From an uncultured Roseobacter sp. (GTDB taxonomy: Bacteria > Pseudomonadota > Alphaproteobacteria > Rhodobacterales > Rhodobacteraceae), in contig NZ_CANLKW010000005.1 in NCBI RefSeq assembly GCF_947491795.1, positions 124,001 through 188,000 on the forward strand: DNA of 64,000 nt, written 5' to 3'. Both the position numbers and the translations under genes were made by a program. The notes beneath the pieces are model-generated. The model was not told where the DNA came from, searched no databases, and was given only the letters and a program-made list of their open reading frames with translations. This document shows positions 48,702-57,897 of the stretch, in pieces (within the stretch, counting starts at the first letter, position 1; each line of letters begins with the position of its first letter).

Positions 48702-50507
48702 ATGACAACCAAAACCGAAGATCCTGCTCTGCCCGCCGGAGAAACGCTGGAACGTATGACGATGAACCTCAAAAAAGTTGAGGAGCTTTCGGAACGGCTG
48801 CACCGCGTAATGACCTCACGTCAGGGACATAATCCGGCTCTGGATGCTCCGGGCCATGATCTTTTCGGCCGGGCAGCCCAGTCCTGGTGGAGCGAGGCTG
48901 TGCATAACCCGGCCAAGGTGCTTGAGCATCAGATGTCGTACTGGTCGGACACGATGAAGCACTTTGTGCAGGCGCAGCAAACACTCGCTAAAGGCAAACT
49001 GAGCGCGCCTGAAGATCCGGGCCCGTCGGACCGCCGCTTTACAAATCCGCTGTGGGACACACACCCCTACTTCAACTTTGTCAAACAGCAGTATCTGATC
49101 AATGCCGAAGCCCTGACCCGCGCGGTGGACGAAATGGGCGATCTGGAGCCGCTGGAAAAAAACCGGCTGACTTACTTTGCCCGGCAGATCGTCGATATGA
49201 TGTCGCCCACCAACTTTCTGGCGACCAACCCGGATGCGCTGGAACGCGCGATCGAAACGGAGGGCCAGAGCCTGGTGCAGGGACTGGAAAACCTGATCCA
49301 TGATCTGGAGGCAAACAATGGCGAACTCGTCGTGAAACTCGCCGATGAAGATGCCTTTGAGCTGGGTCGCAACATCGCCACCACGCCCGGCAGTGTCGTG
49401 TACCGCAACCGGATGATGGAACTGATCCAGTATGCCCCGACCACCGATGAGGTCTGCAAGACCCCGCTGGTGATATTCCCGCCCTGGATCAACAAGTACT
49501 ACATTCTGGACCTCAAGGCGCAGAACAGCATGGTCAAATGGCTCACCGACCAAGGGTATTCAGTATTCATGGTGTCCTGGATAAACCCGGACCCGACCTA
49601 TGCCGACATCGGGCTAGAGGACTACATTGAGGACGGCTATCTGGCGGCCATCCGTGAAGTCCGGGAAATCACCGGCGAAAAACAGGTCAACGCCGTTGGC
49701 TATTGCATTGCAGGCACAACGCTGTCGCTCACGCTGTCGCTGTTGAAACAGCGCGGCGACAAGTCCGTGAAGTCCGCGACCCTGTTTACCGCGCTCACCG
49801 ATTTTTCGGATCAGGGCGAGTTCACGCCTTTCCTGACGGATGATTTTATCGATGGTATCGAAGAGGAAATTGCTGACAAGGGCGTTCTGCCTTCTGTGAT
49901 CATGGCGCGGACGTTCTCATTCCTGCGCAGCAACGACCTGATTTATACGCCGGCCATCAAAAGCTACATGATGGGAGAAACGCCACCTGCCTTTGATCTG
50001 CTGTACTGGAACGGAGACGGGGCGAACCTGCCGGGCAAAATGGCACGGCAATACCTGCGGGGCCTGTGTCAGCGCAACGAACTGGCCGAAGGTGGATTTG
50101 AACTTCTGGGACACCGGCTGAAGCTTTCGGATGTCACCGTGCCGCTCTGTGCGATCGCCTGCGAGACGGACCATATTGCCGCGTGGAAAGACAGCTATCG
50201 CGGGGTTCAGCAGATGGGGTCAAAAGATAAGACCTTTATCGTAACCCAGTCGGGACATATCGCCGGGATTGTTAATCCGCCGTCCCGCAAAAAGTATGGC
50301 CACTATACCAACCCCGATCTGAGCCTTGATCACACAGACTGGCTTGAAGATGCTGATTTCAACGAAGGCTCGTGGTGGCCGCGCTGGGAAGCATGGCTCA
50401 AAAAGCGGTCGGGCAAGCAGATTCCCGCACGTATTCCGGGAGATTCGAGCCATCCTGTTTTGTGCGAAGCACCGGGAACCTATGTCGCTGGCAAGGCAAC
50501 CCTCTGA
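48702..50507 (+). CDS. phaC: Class I polyhydroxyalkanoate synthase
   Basis: PhaC polymerises (R)-3-hydroxyacyl-CoA on granules. The 601-residue protein has the class I length, the catalytic cysteine in GYCIAG (Cys335), the Asp in CETDHIAAW and His in QSGHIAGIVNPP. The N-terminal part (to about 190) carries the typical helical synthase domain with FVKQQYLINAEAL. I use ATG 48702 after GGGAAAG. Phasin and repressor genes follow. Confidence 0.96.
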   Translation: MTTKTEDPALPAGETLERMTMNLKKVEELSERLHRVMTSRQGHNPALDAPGHDLFGRAAQSWWSEAVHNPAKVLEHQMSYWSDTMKHFVQAQQTLAKGKLSAPEDPGPSDRRFTNPLWDTHPYFNFVKQQYLINAEALTRAVDEMGDLEPLEKNRLTYFARQIVDMMSPTNFLATNPDALERAIETEGQSLVQGLENLIHDLEANNGELVVKLADEDAFELGRNIATTPGSVVYRNRMMELIQYAPTTDEVCKTPLVIFPPWINKYYILDLKAQNSMVKWLTDQGYSVFMVSWINPDPTYADIGLEDYIEDGYLAAIREVREITGEKQVNAVGYCIAGTTLSLTLSLLKQRGDKSVKSATLFTALTDFSDQGEFTPFLTDDFIDGIEEEIADKGVLPSVIMARTFSFLRSNDLIYTPAIKSYMMGETPPAFDLLYWNGDGANLPGKMARQYLRGLCQRNELAEGGFELLGHRLKLSDVTVPLCAIACETDHIAAWKDSYRGVQQMGSKDKTFIVTQSGHIAGIVNPPSRKKYGHYTNPDLSLDHTDWLEDADFNEGSWWPRWEAWLKKRSGKQIPARIPGDSSHPVLCEAPGTYVAGKATL

Positions 50508-50541
50508 ATGAAATAGGGTTTTCCTGCTATTCAGATTTATG

Positions 50542-50552
50542 CTGCACCGCAG
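50542..50552. promoter_or_regulatory. PhaR operator 1 upstream of phaP
   Basis: CTGC-ACC-GCAG is a CTGC-N3-GCAG palindrome as reported for PhaR of Paracoccus. It lies 100 bases before phaP. Confidence 0.65.
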
Positions 50553-50569
50553 AAAAAAGACTTGCAATG

Positions 50570-50580
50570 CTGCAGTGCAG
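50570..50580. promoter_or_regulatory. PhaR operator 2 upstream of phaP
   Basis: CTGC-AGT-GCAG is the centre of a longer perfect palindrome TGCTGC-AGT-GCAGCA. Its centre is 28 bases from operator 1. Confidence 0.75.
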
Positions 50581-50641
50581 CACGTATATAGCTTTCAGAC
50601 GCAAACGGGATGGTCCCGCGAAGCGATGAAAGGATACTGAA

Positions 50642-51085
50642 ATGGCTAAGACAGCAGACATGAATGCAATGTTTAAAGACGTTATGGGCTCTTTCCCCGT
50701 GGACACATCCGCAATGGAAGACGCTTTCAAAACAACTGCGACCCTGAACGAGAAACTCTCCGGCGTTGCTCTGACAGCTGCAGAGAAATCCACAGAGATT
50801 TCCAGCAAATGGGCACAGGACACATTCGCCAAACTGGCCGAAATGTCCAAAGCGAAATCCGAGCCTGCAGACTATGCAAAAGCGGTAACAGACTTTGCTT
50901 CCGCATATTCGGAAACAGCTGCTGAGCACATGGCCGCTTTCGCTGAAGTTGCGAAGAAAGCCCAGATGGACACAGTCGAGCTGATGATGGCAGCTGGAAA
51001 AGACATGAGCGAAGACGCAACTGCGGCCGTCAAAAAAGCGACAAACGAAGCGACAGCAGCCGTGAAAAAAGCGTCTGCCAAGTAA
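50642..51085 (+). CDS. phaP: Phasin, PHB granule-coating protein
   Basis: The 147-residue protein is a helical, alanine- and lysine-rich phasin that coats PHB granules. The N-terminus has few hydrophobic residues, the middle is amphipathic (LNEKLSGVALTAAEKSTEISSKWAQDTFAKLAEM) and the C-terminus has AAVKKAT-type repeats. It starts at ATG 50642 after GAAAGGA. Two PhaR sites lie upstream and a strong terminator follows. Codon use is biased, which suits high expression. Confidence 0.94.
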   Translation: MAKTADMNAMFKDVMGSFPVDTSAMEDAFKTTATLNEKLSGVALTAAEKSTEISSKWAQDTFAKLAEMSKAKSEPADYAKAVTDFASAYSETAAEHMAAFAEVAKKAQMDTVELMMAAGKDMSEDATAAVKKATNEATAAVKKASAK

Positions 51086-51136
51086 GACGACACACAGTTT
51101 TGCGCCGACTCCTCCCTGAAAAGGCGCAATATTATG

Positions 51137-51169
51137 GGGCGGGCTCTCATCAGCCCGCCCTTTCTTTTT
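51137..51169 (+). terminator. Intrinsic terminator of phaP
   Basis: GGGCGGGCT and AGCCCGCCC form a 9-bp stem with a CTCATC loop, followed by TTTCTTTTT. Confidence 0.92.
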
Positions 51170-51187
51170 GCAAAACAGTAGCCTAAG

Positions 51188-51198
51188 CTGCAATGCAG
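51188..51198. promoter_or_regulatory. PhaR operator 3, autoregulatory, upstream of phaR
   Basis: CTGC-AAT-GCAG lies 24 bases before the phaR start, inside GCTGC-AAT-GCAGC, and matches operators 1 and 2. Confidence 0.7.
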
Positions 51199-51221
51199 CA
51201 CTGATGTCGGGGAGAAGGCCT

Positions 51222-51794
51222 GTGGCGGAAAAAAACCAACCATTGCTGATCAAGCGGTATGCGAGCCGCAGGCTGTACAATACCGAGACCAGTGACTACG
51301 TGACGCTTGAGGATATCGCGGGATTTATCCGCGAAGGACGCGAAGTTCAGATCGTTGATCTCAAGTCTGGTGACGATCTGACACGTCAATACCTGCTCCA
51401 GATCATTGCAGAACACGAAAGCCGCGGCGAAAGCGTGCTGCCGGTGGACGTGCTGAACGATCTTGTGCGCAGTTATATGACCCCGGGTGGCAGTGTTGTG
51501 CCTCAGTTCCTGCAAGCCTCATTCGAGATGCTGCGCGACGGTCAGAGCCAGATGATGGACAAAATGAACGCCATGAACCCGATGGCCAAAATGCCCGGTT
51601 TTGAGCTGATGCAGGCGCAGCAACAGGCCTTTATGAAGGCAATGACAGGTGGGCTGGGCGGTGGCGCAGCCGGATGGAGTGGTCAGACCCCGCAGGAGGG
51701 GGCTGGCGACAGCCCCGGCGCGGAGGGTGAAGACCTGGACGCGATCAAAAAGCAGCTCGCGGAACTGCAGGAAAAACTGTCCCGCCTCAAGTAA
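51222..51794 (+). CDS. phaR: Polyhydroxyalkanoate synthesis repressor PhaR
   Basis: PhaR senses PHB and represses phasin genes. The 190-residue protein has the N-terminal DNA-binding domain IKRYASRRLYNTETSDYVTLEDIAGFIREGREVQIVD (about residues 8-45), then the PHB-accumulation domain and a Met/Gln-rich segment (MMDKMNAMNPMAKMPGF). I use GTG 51222 with GGAGAAGG upstream; an in-frame ATG at 51204 would lie at the operator. It lies between phaP and a convergent aminotransferase gene. Confidence 0.93.
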   Translation: MAEKNQPLLIKRYASRRLYNTETSDYVTLEDIAGFIREGREVQIVDLKSGDDLTRQYLLQIIAEHESRGESVLPVDVLNDLVRSYMTPGGSVVPQFLQASFEMLRDGQSQMMDKMNAMNPMAKMPGFELMQAQQQAFMKAMTGGLGGGAAGWSGQTPQEGAGDSPGAEGEDLDAIKKQLAELQEKLSRLK

Positions 51795-51803
51795 CACCGG
51801 CCG

Positions 51804-52994
51804 TCAGGCAACAGCAGCCTTTTGCGGGCCGGTCACTTTTTTCATGGCGTCCATCAACACGGTTGTGACCGCATCCAGTTCCGCGTGGTTCAGCCGCACC
51901 GGCAGTCGCACATCGCAGGCCCGCATGAGCATTGCTCTGGTCCGGGGAAGCTCTGGCAGATCCTCGATAAACTGCCAGTTCCAGAAAGCGCGTGCATTGT
52001 CGGTGCTTTGACCAAACACCTGCACTTTGACCCCCGCATCGCGTGCCGCACGCGCGAAGGCCGCGACAGTGTCTGTGTCGAGCTCAAGGATGTTGAACTG
52101 AATGCTGTCCGGGGCGCGCTCTTCTCCGCGCAGCGGGTCAGGCACGTCAAAGTACCGCGTCGCGTTCAACCGCGCTGCCACATAGTCGTGGTTTCGGCGT
52201 CCGTCGGCAACTCGCCGGGGCAGGGCCTCCAGCTGTGGTCGGATCAGCGCCGCTGACATGTTGCTGAGCCGCAGGTTGTAAAGCGGCAGACGGTTCTGCC
52301 ATTTGGCAAATGCCTCGTGCAGCACGGGATGCTTTTGCCAGTTATGCTCGTAAGCGCCGGACATGATGATCGCGCGGGCAACAAGATCGGCGTCATCGGT
52401 AATCAGGATGCCCCCTTCGCCCGCGTTAACCATTTTGTAGGACTGGAAGGAAAAACAGCCCACCCGGCCGATCGTGCCGATTTTCTGGCCGCGCCATGTG
52501 GTCCCCAGTGAATGTGCAGCGTCTTCGATAACAGGGACATTCGCGGCCGCACAAAGTGCCATAATGGCATCCATATCGGACGTGTGTCCGCGCATGTGAC
52601 TGATGATTACCGCCTCTGTGCCCTGATCAAGCTTTGCAGAGAAATCGGTGATATCAATGCGGTAGTCTTCCCCGACCTCACACAGAACAGGCTTGCAGCC
52701 TGCGTGGATCACGGCTGAGGGCACGGCGGCAAAGGTAAATCCGGGGATCAGCACGCGCGCGTTATCCGGCAGATCAAGTGCTTTGAGCGACAGAAAAAGA
52801 GCGGCCGAGCACGAGGAAACCGCCAAAGCAAACCGGCTGCCCATCATCTCGGCGAACTCGGCTTCCAGTAAAGAGACGGGCGCATCCCGTTCAGCGGTAT
52901 ACCGGAAGAGATCACCGGACTGTAAAAGGCGCTCGATTTCACTGCGCGCGGTGTCCGGAATGGGCTCGGCGGCGTGCATATCTGGAAGTTGCAT
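51804..52994 (-). CDS. DegT/DnrJ/EryC1/StrS-family aminotransferase
   Basis: The 396-residue PLP enzyme has the family pattern VSSCSAALFLSLKALDLP, GFTFAAVPSAVIHAGCKPVLCEV, EDAAHSLG, the PLP lysine in SFQSYKMVNAGEGGILITD and NMSAALIRPQLEAL. Such enzymes often aminate keto-sugars for surface polysaccharides or natural products. No sugar genes adjoin it, so the role is open. It begins with ATG 52994, behind an A+T-rich gap with a perfect 14-bp palindrome. Its end faces phaR. Confidence 0.88.
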   Translation of the reverse strand: MQLPDMHAAEPIPDTARSEIERLLQSGDLFRYTAERDAPVSLLEAEFAEMMGSRFALAVSSCSAALFLSLKALDLPDNARVLIPGFTFAAVPSAVIHAGCKPVLCEVGEDYRIDITDFSAKLDQGTEAVIISHMRGHTSDMDAIMALCAAANVPVIEDAAHSLGTTWRGQKIGTIGRVGCFSFQSYKMVNAGEGGILITDDADLVARAIIMSGAYEHNWQKHPVLHEAFAKWQNRLPLYNLRLSNMSAALIRPQLEALPRRVADGRRNHDYVAARLNATRYFDVPDPLRGEERAPDSIQFNILELDTDTVAAFARAARDAGVKVQVFGQSTDNARAFWNWQFIEDLPELPRTRAMLMRACDVRLPVRLNHAELDAVTTVLMDAMKKVTGPQKAAVA

Positions 52995-53006
52995 ATTCAG
53001 ATTTCC

Positions 53007-53020
53007 AAAAGTTAACTTTT
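53007..53020. promoter_or_regulatory. Perfect 14-bp palindrome upstream of the DegT-type gene
   Basis: AAAAGTTAACTTTT is a perfect palindrome in an A+T-rich island between two minus-strand genes, 13 bases before the DegT-type start. It overlaps a possible -10 (TTAACT) after TTGATT on the minus strand and is an operator candidate. Confidence 0.5.
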
Positions 53021-53074
53021 TGAAATACTAAATCAAAGAAATTCCCGTTCCAAGTGAATCTTTTGTAACGGCGC

Positions 53075-54379
53075 TCAGATGCCGATCCGGTCACGCAACG
53101 CGTACGAGGTCATGGCCAGTACCAGAAGCGGGCTGCGCAACGCCCCTCCGCCCGGAAAAGCCGGGGTCGGAATGGCGGCCATGGTGTCAAAACCATCAGC
53201 CTGCCCTTCAACAGCCTGTGCCATCAGCATGCCAGCATGGGTTGCCGTCCCAACGCCATGACCGGAATACCCCGACCCGGACAGAACATTCGGAGCGATC
53301 CGCGCCAGATATGGGAACCGTTTCATCGTGATGCCAAGTGTGCCGCCCCAGGCGTAATCGACACGCACGTCTTTGAGATGCGGAAAGACAACTTCCATCG
53401 GTTTGCGCACAACTTTCTGAATATCTGCGGGGAAACGGTAGCCGTAGGTTTCGCCACCGCCGAAGAGCAGTCGTTTGTCATGTGACAGACGGAAGTAATT
53501 CACAACAAACCGGCTGTCGGCGACAGCCACATCGCGGGCCAGTACACGCTCGGCTTCGTCTCCCAGCGGTTCTGTCGCTACAATAAAGTTATTGATCGGC
53601 ATGACCCGCGCAGTGACCTGAGGTGCAAGCCCTGACAGATACCCGTTGCACCCCAGAATGACGTGATCAGCAATGACCTCGCCACCATCTGTGAGCACGC
53701 TGACAGGGGTTCCATGCGCGATGCCTGTCACGCGCGTGTTTTCGCAAATGGTGACCCCGGCGGCCTCTGCCGCTCTTGCCAGCCCAAGCGCAAAGGCGAG
53801 TGGGTGCAGGTGCGCCGCCCCCATATCCAGCACACCTCCCCGATAGTCGGGAGAGGGGCAAATGCCGGCGAAACCTGCTGCATCAAAGGTTTCTATCTGG
53901 TCGTACCCATAGCGGTCCCGCAGGAAATGGGCGTAGTCATGCAACTCGTACACTTCGGACGTACTCGACCCTGCCCATGCGACGCCTGGCCTGAGCCAGC
54001 ATTCGATATCGTGTTTTGCAATCAGCCCTTTAACCAGATTCTTGGCATCCTCGCCTAATTCCCAGAGGGCCCGGGCGGCATCAGTGCCGGCCATTTTTTC
54101 CAGTTTGGTCTGATCTACACGTTGCCCGCTGCCCAGTTGCCCGCCATTGCGGCCGGATGCGCCGAAACCGGCTCTGTGGGCCTCCAGCAGGACAACCTTC
54201 CGACCGGCCTGCGCCAGATGCAGTGCTGCGGACAACCCGGTGTAGCCGCCGCCCACCACACAGACGTCGGCACGTATTGTTCCGCAGAGCGCTGGCCGTG
54301 GTGGGGGCGGGCTGACGGTCGCCGCATACCAACTCTCAGGATACTGGCCCTGGCGGTCGTTTGCATAAAGCAGGTCCAT
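53075..54379 (-). CDS. puuB: FAD-dependent amine/amino-acid oxidase, PuuB-like
   Basis: The 434-residue DAO-fold flavoprotein has the dinucleotide motif VCVVGGGYTGLSAALHLAQAGRKVVLLEA (about residues 39-67), the GASGRNGGQLGSG stretch near 74 and a C-terminal GYSGHGVGTATHAG. This pattern is typical of gamma-glutamylputrescine oxidase. Two GS-like ligases and an amidotransferase lie directly upstream, as in the Puu route (glutamylation, oxidation, hydrolysis). It begins at ATG 54379, eight bases after the first ligase gene. The exact amine is unknown. Confidence 0.85.
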   Translation of the reverse strand: MDLLYANDRQGQYPESWYAATVSPPPPRPALCGTIRADVCVVGGGYTGLSAALHLAQAGRKVVLLEAHRAGFGASGRNGGQLGSGQRVDQTKLEKMAGTDAARALWELGEDAKNLVKGLIAKHDIECWLRPGVAWAGSSTSEVYELHDYAHFLRDRYGYDQIETFDAAGFAGICPSPDYRGGVLDMGAAHLHPLAFALGLARAAEAAGVTICENTRVTGIAHGTPVSVLTDGGEVIADHVILGCNGYLSGLAPQVTARVMPINNFIVATEPLGDEAERVLARDVAVADSRFVVNYFRLSHDKRLLFGGGETYGYRFPADIQKVVRKPMEVVFPHLKDVRVDYAWGGTLGITMKRFPYLARIAPNVLSGSGYSGHGVGTATHAGMLMAQAVEGQADGFDTMAAIPTPAFPGGGALRSPLLVLAMTSYALRDRIGI

Positions 54380-54387
54380 GATCGGCC

Positions 54388-55746
54388 TCAGACGTTCAGC
54401 AAAAGATGCTCACGCTCCCAGGGGGAAATGACCTGGAGAAACTCATCGTATTCCGCACGTTTTACGATGGAATAGACCCGGGCAAACTCAGGCCCCAGCA
54501 CGGCATGCAGCGCTTCGGCTTCTTCAAACAGATCGAGAGCAGAGCCCAGAACGCGGGGGATGTCTCCGTCGCCGTCATAGGCGTCGCCTTTGAACTCCTC
54601 GGCGGGCTGTTCCGCATTGGTCAGCCCCAGGTATCCGCAGGCCAGACTTGCCGCAATCCCCAGATACGGATTGCAGTCCATCCCCGCCAGCCGGTTTTCG
54701 ACCCGCCGCGCCGTGGGGTCTGAGAGCGGAATACGGATACCGGTTGTGCGGTTGTCACGCCCCCAGTTCAGATTGATCGGGGCTGCGTGATCCTTGACGT
54801 ACCGCCTGTAGCTGTTCACATAAGGCGCAATCACGGCCAGCGCTTCGGGCATGTGCCGCTGCAATCCCGCGATAAAGTGGAAGAACTCAGGTGTTTCCTG
54901 CCCGTCACCAGCTGAAAAAATGTTGTCGCCGGTATTCAGATCCAACACAGAATGGTGGATGTGCATCGCGCTGCCAGGTTCATCCGCGATGGGTTTTGCC
55001 ATGAAGGTTGCAAAGCAGTCATGTCGCAGCGCGGCTTCGCGGATCAGCCGTTTGAAATAGAAAACCTCGTCGGCAAGGCGCACAGGATCACCGTGGCGCA
55101 GGTTGATCTCCAACTGTCCCGCGCCGCCTTCCTGGGTAATGCCGTCGATCTCAAACCCCTGTGCCTCGGCAAAATCATATATGTCGTCGATCACGGGGCC
55201 GAACTCGTCCACCGCCGTCATGGAATAGGCCTGACGTGCGGCAGCCGGTCTTCCGGACCGGCCCATCATTGGTTTGATGTCGTGGGCCGGGTCAAGATTG
55301 CGGGCAACCAGGAAAAACTCCATCTCTGGTGCGACAACGGGCTTCCAGCCCTTGTCCCGGTAGAGGTCGCAAACACGTTTGAGCACGTTCCGCGGGCTGA
55401 AGGGCACCGCATTTCCTTCGCGGTCGAAAGCGTCGTGGATGACCTGAAGCGTCCAGTCCCCGGTCCAGGGCGCGGCTGATGCCGTGTCCATATCCGGGCG
55501 CAGGATCATGTCCTTTTCAATAAATCCTTCGTCGCCTGCAGCCTCGCCCCAGTCGCCGGTGATGGTCTGGTAAAAGATGCTGTCGGGCAGGTGAAAGTAG
55601 TCCTGGCGTGCGAATTTGGATGCGGGAACCGCTTTGCCCCGTGCAATACCGGGCAGATCCGAGATGATGCATTCTACCTCATCCAGCCGTCTGCCAGACA
55701 GATAATCCTGTGCTGCATTGGGGAGTTTGTCTGTCCAGTCGGCCAT
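54388..55746 (-). CDS. Glutamine-synthetase-like gamma-glutamyl-amine ligase, copy 1
   Basis: The 452-residue protein has the glutamine-synthetase fold (VVAPEMEFFLVARNL; GAGQLEINLRHGDPV; GSAMHIHHSVLD; NSYRRYVKDHAAPINLNWGRDNRTTGIRIP; ARRVENRLAGMDCNPYLGIAASLA). It resembles PuuA and related amine ligases rather than classical GlnA, since the adenylylation-site region of GlnA is missing. It should ligate glutamate to a primary amine with ATP. Its ATG overlaps the amidotransferase stop by one base. Confidence 0.86.
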   Translation of the reverse strand: MADWTDKLPNAAQDYLSGRRLDEVECIISDLPGIARGKAVPASKFARQDYFHLPDSIFYQTITGDWGEAAGDEGFIEKDMILRPDMDTASAAPWTGDWTLQVIHDAFDREGNAVPFSPRNVLKRVCDLYRDKGWKPVVAPEMEFFLVARNLDPAHDIKPMMGRSGRPAAARQAYSMTAVDEFGPVIDDIYDFAEAQGFEIDGITQEGGAGQLEINLRHGDPVRLADEVFYFKRLIREAALRHDCFATFMAKPIADEPGSAMHIHHSVLDLNTGDNIFSAGDGQETPEFFHFIAGLQRHMPEALAVIAPYVNSYRRYVKDHAAPINLNWGRDNRTTGIRIPLSDPTARRVENRLAGMDCNPYLGIAASLACGYLGLTNAEQPAEEFKGDAYDGDGDIPRVLGSALDLFEEAEALHAVLGPEFARVYSIVKRAEYDEFLQVISPWEREHLLLNV

Positions 55747-56423
55747 CAGGCCCTCTCTTTCCTGAAAAATTCAGCCATTGTGTTCGCTACTTTCATGCGA
55801 TCTGTCGGGGCGTTGAGTTTCTCCAGCGCTCCATCCAGCAAATCGTCAGGGACCACACCGCGACCGCGCGAGTTGATCAGCCCCTCAATGAAATCAGAGC
55901 CGTATTCCGGATGCGGCTGAATTGTCCAGATGCGGTCACCGTAGACCAGCCCGGCGTTCTCGCAGAAATCGGTGCGGGCAAACACCTCGGCGCCTTCGGG
56001 GCGTTTTGTCACCTGATCCTGATGCCATGCGTTGATCGCCACCTGCCGGCCATCGATCTCGTATTCGGTTCGGCCCACGGACCAGCCACCCGCGAACTTT
56101 TCGACCCGTCCCCCAAGTGCCTGAGCGATAATCTGATGCCCAAAGCAGACGCCGATCATGGGAATGCCTGCATCGTGGACGTTGCGGATAAATGTCTCCA
56201 GCGGTGGGATCCAGGGGTGGTCCTCATAAGCGCCATGGCGCGAACCTGTGATCAGCCAGCCATCGGCTGCGTCAATGCCGGACGGGAAGATACCATCCAC
56301 AACGGCCCAGCCTTCAAAGGTAAATCCATGTCCGTCCAGCAGCCGTTCGAAATAGGCGTCATATCTGCCATTGGTCGCGAGGCTGTCGGGGGGATGGCCC
56401 GTCATGAGGATGCCGATCTTCAT
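55746..56423 (-). CDS. Class I glutamine amidotransferase / gamma-glutamyl hydrolase
   Basis: The 225-residue GATase1 domain carries the nucleophile elbow GVCFGHQIIAQALGG (Cys near residue 96), and QPHPEYG with the His and Glu of the triad. In the gamma-glutamylation route such an enzyme (PuuD-like) may cut gamma-glutamyl products. It lies between the two ligases, 13 bases after copy 2 and overlapping copy 1. PuuD proper is a different peptidase C26 subtype, so the exact role is inferred. Confidence 0.83.
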   Translation of the reverse strand: MKIGILMTGHPPDSLATNGRYDAYFERLLDGHGFTFEGWAVVDGIFPSGIDAADGWLITGSRHGAYEDHPWIPPLETFIRNVHDAGIPMIGVCFGHQIIAQALGGRVEKFAGGWSVGRTEYEIDGRQVAINAWHQDQVTKRPEGAEVFARTDFCENAGLVYGDRIWTIQPHPEYGSDFIEGLINSRGRGVVPDDLLDGALEKLNAPTDRMKVANTMAEFFRKERA

Positions 56424-56436
56424 ACGCAGGCCTCCC

Positions 56437-57771
56437 TCACACGGTATCCAGATAGATGTTTACCCGTTCTGCCGGTGTCAGCTCATCCATATATTGCAGC
56501 TCCTGGCGTTTGGTCAGCACGAAGTTGCGGATCAGATCAGGTGCAAAAATCCGCGCGATCTCCGGACTGGCCTCAAAGGCGTCGATCGCTTCCGACCAGG
56601 TGGCGGGGATCTGAGGCAGATCCGCCTCATAGGCATTGCCGGTGATCGGGGCGGGTGGCTCCTGTGCGTCCTCAATCCCGTTGATTGCAGCGCCCAGAAC
56701 CGCCGTCAGCATCAGGTAGGGGTTCACGTCTCCGCCTGCCACACGGTGTTCGATGCGGCGTGCCGAAGGGCTGCCAGAAGGGATACGGATCGCCGATGTG
56801 CGGTTCTCATAGGCCCAGCTGATGCCTGTGGGCGCGTGGCTGCCCGGTACCATCCTGTCGAAACTGTTGGCATGTGGCGCAAAGACCAGTGCCGAGCCGG
56901 GCATCGCGTTCATACATCCGGCGACCGCATGGCGCAGCATGTCGGTGCCCTGGTCCGTGCCATCGTCAAAAACATTGTTCCCATCAGCGTCGAGCACAGA
57001 GAAATGCACATGCAGACCAGAGCCTGCGTAGTCTTCATAGGGTTTGGCCATGAAGCTGGCGGCAAAACCGTGTTTGCGCGCCATGCCTTTGACCAGCATT
57101 TTGAACAGCCATGCATCGTCCGCCGCCCGCAGCGCGTCGTCGCAGTGCATCAGATTGATCTCGAACTGGCCGAGCCCTGCCTCGGAGATCGCCGTATCTG
57201 CGGGAATATCCATCTCTTCGCAGGCGTCATAGAGATCAGTGAAAAAGGTATCGAACTGGTCGAGAGCGCGCAGCGACAGGATTTCCCCGGCTACCCGGCG
57301 TTTTCCTGAACGGGGCGACGGGGGCACCTGAAGCGAACGGCCGGAATCGTCGATCAGAAAAAACTCCAGTTCGACCGCGCAGACAGGGGTCAGCCCGCGC
57401 GCGGCATACCGCTGCAGAACACGTGCGAGTGCGTGACGCGGGTCTCCGTCAAAGGGTCTGCCATCCTCATGATACATCCAGATGGGCAGCAGTGCCGTGG
57501 GCGCGTCCAGCCAGGGCATCGGCATGAAACCCCGCGCTGTGGGCTTCAGTACACCGTCCCTGTCGCCGGTCTCCCAGACAAGGGGGCTGTTGTCGATGTC
57601 TTCTCCCCAGATATCGAGGTTCAGTGCGGACATGGGAAAGCGGGTGCCGTCCGTCATGACCTTGTCGGCAAAACGTGAAGGAATGCGTTTGCCGCGCGCC
57701 TGTCCGTTCAGATCAGAAGCCGCGACCCGGATGGTGCGGACGTGTGGATGTTTGCGAAGCCAGTCTTTCAT
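56437..57771 (-). CDS. Glutamine-synthetase-like gamma-glutamyl-amine ligase, copy 2
   Basis: The 444-residue paralogue of copy 1 has the same motif series: VCAVELEFFLIDDSG, GLGQFEINLMHCDD, GSGLHVHFSVLD, NSFDRMVPGSHAPTGISWAYENRTSAIRIPSG and ARRIEHRVAGGDVNPYLMLTAVLG. The two differ enough to suggest different amine substrates or a hetero-oligomer. The start is ATG 57771. It follows the second permease gene after a 126-base gap that may contain a promoter. Confidence 0.86.
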   Translation of the reverse strand: MKDWLRKHPHVRTIRVAASDLNGQARGKRIPSRFADKVMTDGTRFPMSALNLDIWGEDIDNSPLVWETGDRDGVLKPTARGFMPMPWLDAPTALLPIWMYHEDGRPFDGDPRHALARVLQRYAARGLTPVCAVELEFFLIDDSGRSLQVPPSPRSGKRRVAGEILSLRALDQFDTFFTDLYDACEEMDIPADTAISEAGLGQFEINLMHCDDALRAADDAWLFKMLVKGMARKHGFAASFMAKPYEDYAGSGLHVHFSVLDADGNNVFDDGTDQGTDMLRHAVAGCMNAMPGSALVFAPHANSFDRMVPGSHAPTGISWAYENRTSAIRIPSGSPSARRIEHRVAGGDVNPYLMLTAVLGAAINGIEDAQEPPAPITGNAYEADLPQIPATWSEAIDAFEASPEIARIFAPDLIRNFVLTKRQELQYMDELTPAERVNIYLDTV

Positions 57772-57897
57772 AAGTCACCAGAATATGCGCCGCGATTGCG
57801 GTCTGGTTCTTTAGATGCCTGTTTCAGCGCCAGACTGCCAGCAAAATTTGATCAAATTATTCCGGGCGCAGTGCAACGGCAACAAAACACGCTGATT

